DNA of 64,000 bases from Cocos nucifera. Lineage: Eukaryota; Streptophyta; Magnoliopsida; Arecales; Arecaceae. The notes under the pieces were generated by a model, which worked only from the letters and a program-made list of their open reading frames with translations, made no database searches and was not told the DNA's origin. This document shows, one piece after another, positions 1-10,181 of the stretch. Position 1 is the first letter of the stretch. Every line of letters starts with the position of its first letter. Position numbers and translations under genes: made by a program. Where the stretch lies: assembly GCA_006176705.1 (NCBI GenBank), contig QRFJ01000378.1, forward strand, positions 248,001 through 312,000. The letters are read 5' to 3'.

Positions 1-412
1 TTAGCCGGACCCTATGAAGGGGTTTTAGATATAATCAATTTTAACACATCCTTCAAAGTTTCAAAAGGATAAGGCCAATCCGAAGGCCTTGTCATTATGG
101 CAGAAAATCATTGATGGAATAGTTTTTGATGATTAGGCTTAGCCTTAATCAATAGAGTATTTAAAGCAAGCATGTTATACAAGAATTTAAAATTATCATG
201 GTTTTTAAGATGATTAGGAAGAAATTATGTTTGATGGATTGAAATTAGGAGTAGTGGTTTAGAAATTTCTTCAACTATAACCTAATCTATCATAATCCCT
301 TTTCCAGATCAGATATGTCTAGGCATCAACTCTTCCTAATTTAGAATATGACACTTTTTTTAAATTAATTTTAAATCTACTCTGCACATCATTTTAAAAT
401 TATAAATAAATT

Positions 413-622
413 TTAGAGGCCATCCTCGAAAGTAGTATCGAATATAGAAAAATTAATCATAAAATTGTTATCCCTTATACCAGTAATATTCCATCCAATA
501 GCTTCTTTATATGCTTTTAGAACATCCATAAGTTGGTCTTCCTGGGTAGGTATCACTGGTAGGATGTTAGTAGATTCATTAAGAAGTACTTTCAATTCTT
601 GATCAGTTGATATTTCTAACAA
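413..622 (-). pseudogene. Gypsy pol fragment, start of reverse transcriptase
   Basis: A 69-codon open stretch contains LPVIPTQEDQLMDVLKAYKE followed by AIGWNITGI. This matches the well-known segment just before the reverse transcriptase of Athila/Tat-type plant gypsy elements (LPVI...VLK.HK.AIGW.I..I.GI). The downstream GISPS-like continuation is lost, and no catalytic YxDD motif lies within the remaining 412 bases to the window edge. It lies downstream of the gag remnant in the same direction, as expected for gag-pol order. It is non-functional. Confidence 0.65.
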
Positions 623-1074
623 GGGAGCTATTGGTGGGCTAGTGGTGGTTCAAAATTTTCAACTCATAGTCGAGTACTTTTAGGATAGGATGTATTTATT
701 TGATCATTTACTTTTATATTATACCCATCGTCATCAAAATCGTCCATCTCATAATAAGCCAAATAGGGATTTAATGAATTTTAGAAAGGAATTGTGGGTG
801 AAGCTTCCTCTAGTAAGTTATTCACTTGTAGTTCTTGGGAAGTCTCTACTGATTCTATCATCTCATCAATTGGTCCTCCCTTTTCGTTAAAAAAATTGGA
901 TGATTCTAAGGCACTTGGGAATGGATCCATAGGTTAGTATGGTGATGGAATTGATTTATCCTATCATTCTAGTTTTTTCCTATATTTTGCTGCCTTGGTA
1001 ATCAGGTCTAAAAGAGTCTTTTTTGTTTTGCAAGGTTATTCTATGACTATATTATTTTTGAGAGTTTTAATTGA

Positions 1075-1581
1075 TTATTTAAGAAAAGTTATAGGAAAAT
1101 TAAAATTACTAGCTTTGTATGGTCCCTTAGGGTTACTCTCGGGCTGACAATGCAACTCTCTTTCCTTCTGCTGATTGAATGTAAGTGCTTGCTTCTCTAG
1201 TTCTTTAAAGGTTTGCATATAAGAGTGATAGATTTGTTGTATGGTTTGATTATTGAGTTTTAACTTATTTAATACTTCCTGAATCCTCTCTTCAGAAGTT
1301 GACTCATTGTTATTTGGAGAAAATTGATAATGTGGGTAGGATATATTATAAGGTGCATCAATGAATGTGGGTCCTTGTGGCACCGGGGTAACCACTGGTT
1401 GTGATTGTCACAAAAAATTTGGTTGAGCCCCCCAGCCTAGATTGTAAGTGCTAAAGTATTGATTATTTTTTGATTTATAGGCTATTTAGATTTGATCTTG
1501 ATAAATTTGCTTATACATATACCCAGAAAATCGGTGTGGTTATTCACTTGCATAGTGGGTGGGGCTCGAACATATTTTACA
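1075..1581 (-). pseudogene. Gypsy gag C-terminal fragment with broken zinc knuckle
   Basis: An open stretch of 106 codons (1075-1395) ends in a segment with CQPESNPKG, resembling the SQPEPNPKG motif near the gag end of Athila-type elements. Upstream (1395-1480) is a YNLGWGAQPNF stretch that matches the YN.GW..HPNFSW motif. Further upstream, codons at 1540-1581 spell C-K-I-C, four residues, H, four residues and then a TAA where the last cysteine of a CX2CX4HX4C knuckle should be. At least two stops interrupt the frame. The protein would have been the nucleocapsid end of a gypsy gag. Confidence 0.65.
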
Positions 1582-2533
1582 AACTTGCAGGAAGAAAAGA
1601 TGGATATGAAGAGTGTTTAATGGCTATTAGACTATCCAATCTATGGGACAGCTCATCCACTCTACTCTCGAGATCTATCTCAGATTGTTCTAGTTATTTA
1701 ATTATATGCAATCATGGGTTCTAGATCAAAGTAATTTTTTTTAATTATTATTTATTTTATTAAAAAGAATGAGAAAAGAGATTAGGAGAAAGAATTCCAA
1801 AGATGAGAACCTAGAGGATCCTAGATCTAGAGATGATAGAGGAGAGTGTTTTAATTATGATTTGAATTATAATAGTAAACAAGTTAAGCAAGTATGGACT
1901 TTCTATCCTAGGGTTAACCTAAATCTAGACAGCCCTTAACTGCTAAGTGAAGGGAAATCCTGATTTCCCGGTCCAGGTTCGTCCAGATCTGATTAGATCA
2001 AGAGATATATTTCAAAATTTTTTCTCTTGATCTCAATCAGATCTTGATATGTTTCAGATCTGATTCTTATTATTTTAATAAATAAAATAAAATAAGATAA
2101 ATTAAATCAAATTTAATTTACCTGATTTGGGTAATCCTATTACCCTGTAGATGATCCTGATTGCAGCGGAAGGTTCTGGATCTTAGCCACGCAAGCGCCT
2201 GGCCTCTACCGGTATCCACTCGGGTTGGATCTGGAGAACCTCTTCTTCTCTATCACACCTCCAAAAATTAGATCTGGATCTGATTTGGAGGATCTTCAAA
2301 ACTCTTTTGAAGATCTACAGTCGTCCTTTTGCAGCAGCGCAGCCTTCTTGCTTTTGATCGCCTTTCCTTGATCTGAATCGCACCAAACTAAGTCCAAAAC
2401 ACTTTTGGACGTGGAGAGCAAGGGGAGAAGAGAGTATGGCGTGGAGAAGGAGGGGAGAGGCAGCCTTGGACGTGGGAAATCTCTTTCAATAAGACTTTGA
2501 CTTTACTTGGAATTAGGGTTGGGCGCAGGGTCT

Positions 2534-2541
2534 TATTTATA
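2534..2541 (-). promoter_or_regulatory. TATA box of A1 LTR
   Basis: TATAAATA in the context TCTATAAATAAGACCCT, the same in most A LTRs. It marks the likely U3/R boundary region. Confidence 0.65.
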
Positions 2542-2847
2542 GACTAAGCGTGATCCAACTCTTCTTCCTCTCAACCAATCACAACCCTTTGTGAAATCAG
2601 ATCTAAATCTGATTGGTTGGAATAGAGACCCCTGGATTCCTCCTTAGAGGGCGCCTAAGACCAGTCAAACTGGATTCTTAGTAGAACTCTAATTGGAATC
2701 CTAAAGGGAGGTGGAGTCCTTGTCCAACAAGGACTCCTAGGCGCCTCCTACTTGGGCTCACGCCACCCTTGGCGTGCGCCCTTCTCCTTGCCAGGTTCTG
2801 GCAGGGGGACAAGCCCCCACCAGCTCTCCAATAGGTGCATGACATGT

Positions 2848-2914
2848 GGTCAAAAGTCAAAGGGTGAATGGTCAACGTTTGACCAGTCAAAGGTAGACTT
2901 TTGACCAAAGTCAA
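2848..2914 (-). promoter_or_regulatory. W-box cluster in A1 LTR
   Basis: Seven TTGAC[C/T] cores, counting both strands, lie within 67 bp. TTGAC[C/T] is the established binding core of plant WRKY transcription factors. The cluster is about 300 bp upstream of the LTR TATA box and is kept in all family A LTRs. Use by WRKY factors is inferred. Confidence 0.6.
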
Positions 2915-4238
2915 AGAACAAGAAATGGCAGGTGACCAAAAATGGCAGGTAATGTCTTACAAATAAGACAACCTATTCTGACTTGGACAACCTCCAGTCA
3001 GACCATATGAAGGCCTCTGATTGAGCACAAACTCCTTTGGCTCAGTCAGGACAACTTATTTATGATAGTAAAAGAAGAACGTTAGGTTCAATCGAGTGCT
3101 AGCACGATTTCCTTGAACCTAATTGAATCTCATTCAGATCAATTGAACTAGATCAGTTCAATTGATGATCACCAGATTCAAACCCTTGTTTGTGTGACCC
3201 AGTTAGGTTCAGTTCTGTATGGTAATGGGATATGTCATGATCTCTATCATAGACATCATCGAAACTCCTTTCGATGGATCAGAACTCTTCTGATTCGAAC
3301 AGCTAGAATGATCGATCATCTAAATCATTCTAATTGCTCCCAAAATCCACCAGTGACACCTAGCAGTATATGGTGACAACCCATCAGAGCTGAATGCGAA
3401 CCTCTTGGTGCAGCTACCTGTGTGATTAAGTTCTTCTATCTTGAGCCCCGATCAGATTAGGGTTAAGGTGAACTCGTCAAACCCTAGTCTCTGTCATATG
3501 ATGTAATCATTCGATTCGAGTCCAATGTGAAAATCTAAATAGAAACTCTTTCTATTATTTCACTCTACCATGGCCATGGACTTCTGGACTTGATTCTCAT
3601 GATCATCATAGGGCTGCTCCTCTACCACCGAGGTAGATAGATCCCATCTTGATGCAATCCAGTTCCTACAATGAACATGTCATAGCCAACATACACCTCA
3701 GGGTTCCATATGGCTAGGAGACCGAGTAATGGTGTAGTCAAACTATAACACCCTCAAGGTGAACTGCCGATGCATCTCAGGTCAAAGAACCAGACACACT
3801 ACTGCAGCATCGAGTCAGTCATTGACGAGAAGGTAGACTCCCTAATGACTACTCGAGGTGGTCACGCTCAGTGCCCTCGTTCTCTAACGAGTACCTGTAC
3901 TCTCGCTCCGGTGTCTCCACACCGTAGACTCAAGACTCATCTACTAAAGAGAAGCGATTGTACACCAACCTTTCGGATCAATCACCATCCTCGTGATGAT
4001 CCTATGGTCGGGAGCATGTTTATGAGTTAATAATGATTATTCATGTCTTAAATTTTCAACTCTTGAAAATATGAATTATCATTACCATTAACTCAAAGGA
4101 TGTATCACAGACACTAAATACACATGTGTGATAGAAAATAACCCATTTCATTAATTATAGTCAAAATTACAATTTTGCCCCTAGAAGTGTATTACAAGTG
4201 TCAGCCAATTCTGGCTTCTAGGGCACATATATCTAACA

Positions 4239-4249
4239 ATCTCCCACTT
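4239..4249 (-). other. Polypurine tract of A1
   Basis: On the minus strand AAGTGGGAGAT directly abuts the LTR start TGTTAGAT. This is the expected plus-strand primer position of a copia element. Confidence 0.8.
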
Positions 4250-4974
4250 GTCCTAAAGCCAATTGGCTACAAGTCTAAGTCCCATCTTCTCAAGGTGGGC
4301 TTCGATCTTTGCTGGCCCAATGGCTTTGTCAGTGGGTCTGCCACATTATCTGCGGAGTTGACTCTCTTGACCTCAACGTAACCTTTCTCAAGGTAATCGC
4401 GGATGAGATGGTATCACCATTTGCTAGGAACTCTTCCAGCACAAATAGTCTGCCAGATGTCGACTTTCGATCATCTATATCGGACATGAAGTCCGAGTCT
4501 GTGTATCCTTGAACTTGGAGTTCTCCATTACCAAAGACCAACATCATATCCTTAGTTCTTCTCAAGTACTTAAGGATACATTTCACAGAAGTCTAGTGTT
4601 CTTCACCTGGATTTGACTGATATCTGCTTGTGACACTCACAGCATGGGCTATATCAGGTCGTGTACATAGCATGGCATACATGAGGCTCCCTATTGCAGA
4701 AGCATAAGGGATCTTGCTCATGCGTTCTATTTCCTCAGGTGTGCTGGGGCACATCTTCTTGGAAAGATGAATACCATGTCTGAAGGGTATTAATCCCCTC
4801 TTAGAGTTTCCATACTAAACCTCTTTAGTACTTCCTCTATGTACATCTTCTGTGAAAGTCCTAGCATCCTATTCGGTCTATCCCTATAGACCTTAATTCC
4901 TAGAATAAAGGATGCTTCACCTAGGTCTTTCATGGAGAATTCCTTAGACAACCACATCTTGACTGATGTCAACA
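4250..4974 (-). pseudogene. Copia A1 reverse transcriptase and RNase H remnant, cut by gap
   Basis: Minus-strand sequence matches the C-terminal half of the copia reverse transcriptase (segments such as LSKEFSMKDLGEASFILGIK and VLKRFSME) and then the start of RNase H (TDSDFMSD, KSTSGRLFVL). The core of RNase H is missing. The sequence jumps at a TATC (4412-4415) to the RNase H end, a 197-bp loss compared with A3 that removes the catalytic Glu (EAEY) and Asp (YYDNN) region. A2 has the same deletion. The rest of the element lies in the gap that starts at 4975. Confidence 0.85.
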
Positions 4975-5974
4975 NNNNNNNNNNNNNNNNNNNNNNNNNN
5001 NNNNNNNNNNNNNNNNNNNNNNNNNNNNNNNNNNNNNNNNNNNNNNNNNNNNNNNNNNNNNNNNNNNNNNNNNNNNNNNNNNNNNNNNNNNNNNNNNNNN
5101 NNNNNNNNNNNNNNNNNNNNNNNNNNNNNNNNNNNNNNNNNNNNNNNNNNNNNNNNNNNNNNNNNNNNNNNNNNNNNNNNNNNNNNNNNNNNNNNNNNNN
5201 NNNNNNNNNNNNNNNNNNNNNNNNNNNNNNNNNNNNNNNNNNNNNNNNNNNNNNNNNNNNNNNNNNNNNNNNNNNNNNNNNNNNNNNNNNNNNNNNNNNN
5301 NNNNNNNNNNNNNNNNNNNNNNNNNNNNNNNNNNNNNNNNNNNNNNNNNNNNNNNNNNNNNNNNNNNNNNNNNNNNNNNNNNNNNNNNNNNNNNNNNNNN
5401 NNNNNNNNNNNNNNNNNNNNNNNNNNNNNNNNNNNNNNNNNNNNNNNNNNNNNNNNNNNNNNNNNNNNNNNNNNNNNNNNNNNNNNNNNNNNNNNNNNNN
5501 NNNNNNNNNNNNNNNNNNNNNNNNNNNNNNNNNNNNNNNNNNNNNNNNNNNNNNNNNNNNNNNNNNNNNNNNNNNNNNNNNNNNNNNNNNNNNNNNNNNN
5601 NNNNNNNNNNNNNNNNNNNNNNNNNNNNNNNNNNNNNNNNNNNNNNNNNNNNNNNNNNNNNNNNNNNNNNNNNNNNNNNNNNNNNNNNNNNNNNNNNNNN
5701 NNNNNNNNNNNNNNNNNNNNNNNNNNNNNNNNNNNNNNNNNNNNNNNNNNNNNNNNNNNNNNNNNNNNNNNNNNNNNNNNNNNNNNNNNNNNNNNNNNNN
5801 NNNNNNNNNNNNNNNNNNNNNNNNNNNNNNNNNNNNNNNNNNNNNNNNNNNNNNNNNNNNNNNNNNNNNNNNNNNNNNNNNNNNNNNNNNNNNNNNNNNN
5901 NNNNNNNNNNNNNNNNNNNNNNNNNNNNNNNNNNNNNNNNNNNNNNNNNNNNNNNNNNNNNNNNNNNNNNNNNN
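4975..5974. other. Assembly gap (1000 N)
   Basis: Exactly 1000 N, so probably a placeholder of unknown size. The left side is copia A1 internal sequence and the right side is gypsy F gag. The two are not parts of one element, so at least A1's 5' half and F's pol and 3' LTR are missing or misplaced here. Reading frames that cross it are meaningless. Confidence 0.98.
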
Positions 5975-7109
5975 GGTTGTTGTGCTGCATTTTGATTGCT
6001 CCATGAGAAATTTGGATGCTGTCTCCACCCTTGATTGTATGTGTTGGAGTAGGGATTGTTTTGTTGCGGCCTGAAAAAATTACCAATATAATTAGCTGTT
6101 TCAGTTGTTTTAGCAAAAGGATTACCTGTCTGGCAATTATTCGTATCATGTCCTCCTCCACACAGATCACAAGTAATGCTCTGAACATGCATAGCTGTTC
6201 CCTTTAAGTTGTTGACTTCGGCTCTAAGGGCTGCAATTTCAGCTAGTAAGGTTGGCACGCAATCTACTCCCTGCACAGCTGCTAGTCTTTTTGGCATCAT
6301 GCGCTCTGTCTGCCATTGATAGCTATTTGATGCCATCTCATCGATTAGATCGAATGCTTCTTCCTCTGTTTTTCGGATTAATGGTTCCTCCTGCTGCTGC
6401 ATCAATCATAGAACGATTAGTAGGAGATAAACCATTATAGAAAGTTTGTACCTGAAGCCATACGGGTAGTTGATGATGTGGACATCTCCTCAATAATTCC
6501 TTGAAACGTTCCCAAGCCTCATATAGTGTCTCCATGTCCATCTGCATAAAGGAAGTGATATCGTTGCGCATCTTAGCAGTCTTGGAAGGTGGAAAGTACT
6601 TGGCTAAAAATTTTTGGGCTAGGACATCCCAAGTTGTGATAGAACCTGCCGGAAGAGAATGAAGCCAATTTTTAGCTTTATCCCGTAAAGAGAAAGGAAA
6701 TAACCTTAATCTAATAGCATCATCCGACACCCCATTAATTTTAAAAGTATCGCAAAGTTCAAGAAAATTAGAAATATGGGCATTCGGATCATCATGCACG
6801 TGTCCACTGAATTGGACAGTTGATTGAATCATCTGGATCATCGCCGGTTTTATTTCGAAGTTGTTTGCTCGTACAGGCGGTCTCCTGATGCTCGAAGCTG
6901 CATCGGCTACAGATGGTGTAATATAATCATTTAATGATCGATATACTGGTCGAATAGCCTTCATGCTGTCCTTCAGTCGCCATATCCAATCCTAGATTGA
7001 TGTCGTTAGGATCTTCAGCTGCCATGTTTCTCTCTTGCTGTAATCTTCTAATAGTTCTTTCAATTTCTGGATCTAGAGGTAGTAAGTTACTATGTCCAGT
7101 ACGTGTCAT
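5975..7109 (-). pseudogene. Gypsy F gag (Athila/Tat-type), frameshifted and cut by gap
   Basis: This encoded the capsid/nucleocapsid polyprotein of a Ty3/gypsy element. The start at 7109 lies about 100 bp inside the tRNA-Asp primer site. A 60-codon N-terminal part (7109-6927, with EIERTIRRLQQER) is followed in another frame by the Retrotrans_gag domain (6964-6338), with LRLFPFSLRDKAKNWLHSLP, LAQKFLAKYFPP and ETLYEAWERFKELLRRCPHH. A third frame carries the zinc knuckle CDLCGGGHDTNNC (6133-6171), a CX2CX3HX4C variant, and then an NPYSNTYNQGWRQHPNFSW segment that runs into the gap. At least two frameshifts are present. Pol is not seen. Confidence 0.88.
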
Positions 7110-7234
7110 GCAATGAACAAAATTTTTTTTTTTTTTTTTAAATAATAAAATTAAAAATAAATTTCTAAAGTAAAGCTAGGATCAAAATTTCAATATTGTT
7201 TTAAACTCAATCCCCGGCAACGGCGCCAAAAACT
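7110..7234 (-). other. Gypsy F short leader
   Basis: About 120 bp between the gag start and the LTR. It contains a run of T (A on the element strand) near 7125-7139 and the primer binding site. No other feature is seen. Confidence 0.6.
7211..7228 (-). other. Primer binding site, tRNA-Asp, of gypsy F
   Basis: The plus strand reads TCCCCGGCAACGGCGCCA. This equals the 3' end of plant tRNA-Asp with CCA, so the element strand is its complement. It sits 6 bp from the LTR end at 7235. tRNA-Asp priming is typical of Athila/Tat gypsy elements. Confidence 0.88.
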
Positions 7235-8199
7235 TGATGCGTGCTAATTTATAGCTATGGCAAGTGCACCAGTCGATCAAGTAATAAAGTGAATGAGTAG
7301 AGTATCGTCCCTAGAGGATTGGAAAACAAGTACTGAAAAGCTCTTTCCTATGCTTTATTTAGAAGATCGATTTATGAGAATAAAAAAAAATTAAAAAAAA
7401 ATAATTAAAATAATTAAATTTTTTTTTTTTATTAAATAGAGAGAGTGTAAATTATTGAGGTTTTAAATTCAAGAGCAATGGATTACTAAGGCAATCGGTT
7501 CACCAACTCAATCAATACGATATTCAGGTTTTTAGATTAATTTTATTTCATGTGACGGTGGAGTCTCCTAATTTATTCACTACCCTTTGGTCCAGGCATA
7601 GCAAATCTATTAATATTTATTAATTACCCTTTGATCCAAGTGTAATTTAAATAAATATTAATGCATTAGGTTTTGTGAAACCCTCTAATTAAAATACGCT
7701 GCGTCCAAAGCGCACTAAAATTTCCGCATGCATATGAATTCTAATTTGATTCATAATACAAGGTATATAATCAAGAAGCATTAACATAGATGTACTTGGT
7801 CCGTAACATCTATGTTCATCAGATCAATTAGAAGATGGCCAGTAATCTAAAAGCATTAAGATCAGATTTATATACTCCTCATGAATAAAATTTAAAAATA
7901 AATTATACTGAATATTGCATCAAAAGAGTGGCTACACCTTAGCCTTAGTAAAATAAAATTTAGTTCATGATAACAAATTTAAAAACAGTAAATAAAATAA
8001 AAAGCATGAAGAAATTAGACTGTTTGATTGCTGAAATTGATTATCTGTTGCTCTTGATGTGGAGAACTTGGTGAAGAAGAAGAGGCTCCTTGATATCTTC
8101 TCTTTCTTTCTTCCTCTCTCTCTTTCTTTCTTTTCCTTCTTCCCGTCTCTCTCTGTTTTTCCCTTTTTCTTTTCTCTTCTTTTTTTTTTTTTTTTTCTT

Positions 8200-8258
8200 T
8201 CACGGCAACAGGGCTCTCTTTTTCTTTTTTTTCTCACGGCAACAGGGCTCTCTTTTTT
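8200..8258 (-). repeat. 34-bp tandem duplication in gypsy F LTR
   Basis: Two copies of a unit containing TCACGGCAACAGGGCTCTCT begin at 8200 and 8234, separated by T-rich sequence. Confidence 0.85.
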
Positions 8259-8262
8259 TATA
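8253..8262 (-). promoter_or_regulatory. TATA-like box in gypsy F LTR
   Basis: On the element strand TATAAAAAAA lies at the edge of the second copy of the 34-bp duplication. It is the best TATA candidate in this LTR, but the A-run makes it weak evidence. Confidence 0.4.
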
Positions 8263-8756
8263 GATGAAGTCTCCAAAATCCATCCAAAACTCGATTTTAG
8301 ACTCCTAAAACAATTCAAACTATCATCTGAATAATTCTGGCCGTGCGATGTTGATCAAACGGTCCAAAAACCACTCAAAAACCCGTTAAAATAACCCAGA
8401 TCAAGTCGGATTTAATATCAGCCGTTGGATCATCCAATGGATTGAATCTGGGCCGTCCGATCTCGTTGAAATCAGCCTTCAGACCTTTAGTTTACAGTCG
8501 GGATGAATCTCGGCCGTTGGATCTCGACCGGGAGCTGCGGATGCCGTCCATCAGCGCCTTCTTCTCGTCCGTCCGATCAAGATTCAGTGAAAACCGCCCG
8601 TTGGATCAGCCAGAATTCCCAAATTGCCCTCCGTGGACCGTGCGCGAGCCCGGTGTTGCGTGGACCGCCGCGTTCTTCAACCAATCAGAGCGCGCCTCCG
8701 TCTGTGAAATTCCTGAAATACCCTTCGGTTGGTCCACCGTACGCCGCGAAAAATGC

Positions 8757-8786
8757 TGACGTCATCCTGACGTCAGCGTTGCGTCA
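8757..8786. promoter_or_regulatory. TGACGTCA pair (as-1/bZIP-like) in gypsy F LTR
   Basis: Two perfect TGACGTCA palindromes at 8757-8764 and 8768-8775 are spaced 11 bp start to start. A GCGTCA half-site follows at 8781-8786. TGACG pairs at about one helical turn are the known as-1 arrangement bound by TGA-class bZIP factors. The position is U3, about 500 bp upstream of the TATA-like box. Function is inferred. Confidence 0.55.
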
Positions 8787-8788
8787 GC

Positions 8789-8790
<2 letters not shown>

Positions 8791-8846
<56 letters not shown>
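8791..8846. repeat. Poly-T run, 56 bases
   Basis: An uninterrupted run of 56 T (A on the element strand) inside the gypsy F LTR. The true length is uncertain because such runs assemble poorly. Confidence 0.9.
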
Positions 8847-8847
<1 letters not shown>

Positions 8848-9037
8848 AAATTCGATTCTGGGCTCGTTTGAAGTCCGTTTTGCCTGAAATTTGTTTCATC
8901 TGAATCAGAAAAATGAGATCTTCACATTGGTAGCCTTCTTTCCTGCATAAGATTAATAAAAGTATCAATTTTTAATAAAATATTTTAATTTATTTTATAA
9001 TTTAATACTTTTATTAGTATATTTTTACTACTTATCA

Positions 9038-9545
9038 ACTAAACTAGAAATTCAGATAGTCTGGCACCAAAGCATAACGAGTTGCTTGAAAGTCAATATG
9101 GTGATCTCCGGTCGGAGGGACAGTTTTACCCATATTCCATAGGAGCAAATCTTGACAGAAGAAAAGCTCCAAAGTTGGTCATATTCAGTGTGGATGTACC
9201 CATACATCTCACTTACATACCATACCAATGTCTCAACACTCCTTGGTTACAAGGACAACCAACCTATATGACACACAAGGACCTATATTTGATAAATGTT
9301 GTCATCCTAAGTAACAACGTATCTTTTGATCATGAACAATTTAAAGACTAAATGATAAATCCTCTTTTGTCAAATCTAGATAGTCCTAAGGACTTCATCA
9401 CAACATAAGAATTCATTAGAAGATAACAGAATTTATGATAAAAAATATAAAAATATTTTTTATTAATTAATAATTCATATACAAGTATAACAAGTAGTAC
9501 AACCGTCAATTGACTGATGATTGGCTTTGGAACACATTTCCAACA
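9038..9545 (-). repeat. Family B LTR fragment, first ~500 bp
   Basis: The reverse complement starts at 9545 with the B LTR start TGTTGG (as at 47758) and follows the B LTR up to about its position 490. There it is broken off by the gypsy F LTR at 9037. It adjoins a C-family LTR at 9546. See the finding on the split B insertion. Confidence 0.85.
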
Positions 9546-10181
9546 AATACAACCTATGTATTTATACATAGCCATTAGGTCCAATCAAAAACTCTCCTGG
9601 CTAACCCAATATATGAAAGCACTCACCAAGCCTATGAACACCCATGTCTCTCATACTCTCATCCCCTGGATCTTGACTCGACCCATACATGAGTTAGCCC
9701 CCTTAAGATCTCTTGAACTAGGCCGTAACATCCAAAAGATAAGTTCCTATCCTAGCCCAAACAGAACCCACAAATAACTCTACCTGTAGACTGAGATAAC
9801 TCAGTCTCAGCATTGAGCCAGCTAACCCGAGACTGGGTTGGCTCAGTTGTAGACTAAGCCGGCCCAATTTTTATGCCATGCCTATAGTCCTGAATGTGAC
9901 CTTCTATCTGTCTTGTGCTTTGAGACTTAGCCGACTCAGTTTCAAACTGAGCTGGCTAACCTACAGAAAGCTCCTTTTTTGTAGTCTTCGATCTTCCAGC
10001 TTTGGTTTCTCGCTCCACCTTGTATCCCAGGTTATCAAAGCTCCTACCAAGCCCCTCAAGATCCCGAATACTTGAACCTCGAGCCCATGAAGGGCTATGC
10101 ACCGCCTCCACCCTAGAACCACTCCTATCCTAGTCTCCACCTATGGCCTCCTAAGGCTTGAGAGCACCAAAAACTAAAGTG
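9546..10181 (-). repeat. Family C LTR fragment, C2-like subtype
   Basis: The reverse complement matches the C LTRs from their start (near 10181) to the point GGTTGTATT, where the B LTR begins. It shares GACTAGGATAGGAGTGGTTC and the following TAGGGTGGAGG with the C2 3' LTR (52432-52827). The C1 LTRs lack these. It carries repeated (G)GCTCAGT / ACTGAGCC motifs. No coding content. Confidence 0.78.

Larger units (their letters stand above)
1..1947 (-). mobile_element. Ty3/gypsy internal fragment (gag end and pol start), interrupted by A1
   Basis: The stretch reads leftward as a decayed gypsy element. Gag C-terminal sequence lies at about 1075-1581 and a pol segment at 413-622. No LTR or primer site is visible. 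Bases 623-1074 and 1732-1947 are AT-rich and hold no domain I can recognise. It ends at 1947, where the LTR of copia copy A1 begins, with CTAAG as the adjoining 5 bases. It is probably not the same insertion as gypsy F, because both carry the zinc-knuckle region of gag. Confidence 0.7.
1948..4238 (-). repeat. LTR of copia copy A1 (3' LTR)
   Basis: A 2291-bp LTR in minus orientation, beginning TGTTAGATATATG at 4238 and ending CCTTCA at 1948. It aligns along its full length with the LTRs at 21350-23660, 33267-35504, 41343-43604 and 56572-58874. The polypurine tract lies just inside it at 4239-4249, so it is the 3' LTR. It carries a TATAAATA box at 2534-2541 and a W-box cluster at 2848-2914. The left flank is CTAAG; the matching flank is lost in the gap. 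Confidence 0.92.
7235..9037 (-). repeat. Gypsy F 5' LTR
   Basis: A 1803-bp LTR bounded by TGATAAGTAG (9037, element start) and GCACGCATCA (7235). It is the 5' LTR because the primer site and gag lie just inside. It contains a pyrimidine-rich stretch at about 8095-8196 (purine on the element strand), a 34-bp tandem duplication (8200-8258) next to a TATAAAAA box, several GGCCGTTGGATC-like motifs, a TGACGTCA pair and a 56-base T run (8791-8846). It interrupts a B-family LTR at 9038. Its partner LTR is not in the window. Confidence 0.85.

Noticed and set aside
4790..6405. Long open frames of 346-478 codons around 4790-6405
   Set aside because: They cross the 1000-N gap and are mostly unknown residues; only the ends are real sequence from two different elements.
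8015..8334. Lys/Arg/Glu-rich or Phe/Leu/Ser-rich frames at 7965-8334
   Set aside because: They are translations of a polypyrimidine tract in the gypsy F LTR; no domain, low complexity.
8791..8846. Poly-T run as the tail of a reverse-inserted LINE or SINE
   Set aside because: It lies well inside the gypsy LTR, with no element body or target duplication next to it.
8503..8968. Frames ending in poly-Phe or poly-Lys near 8800
   Set aside because: They are produced by the 56-base T run; not genes.
1..9037. Left gypsy fragment (1-1947) and gypsy F as one element split by A1
   Set aside because: Both contain the zinc-knuckle and GW..PNF region of gag, so they overlap rather than complement each other.
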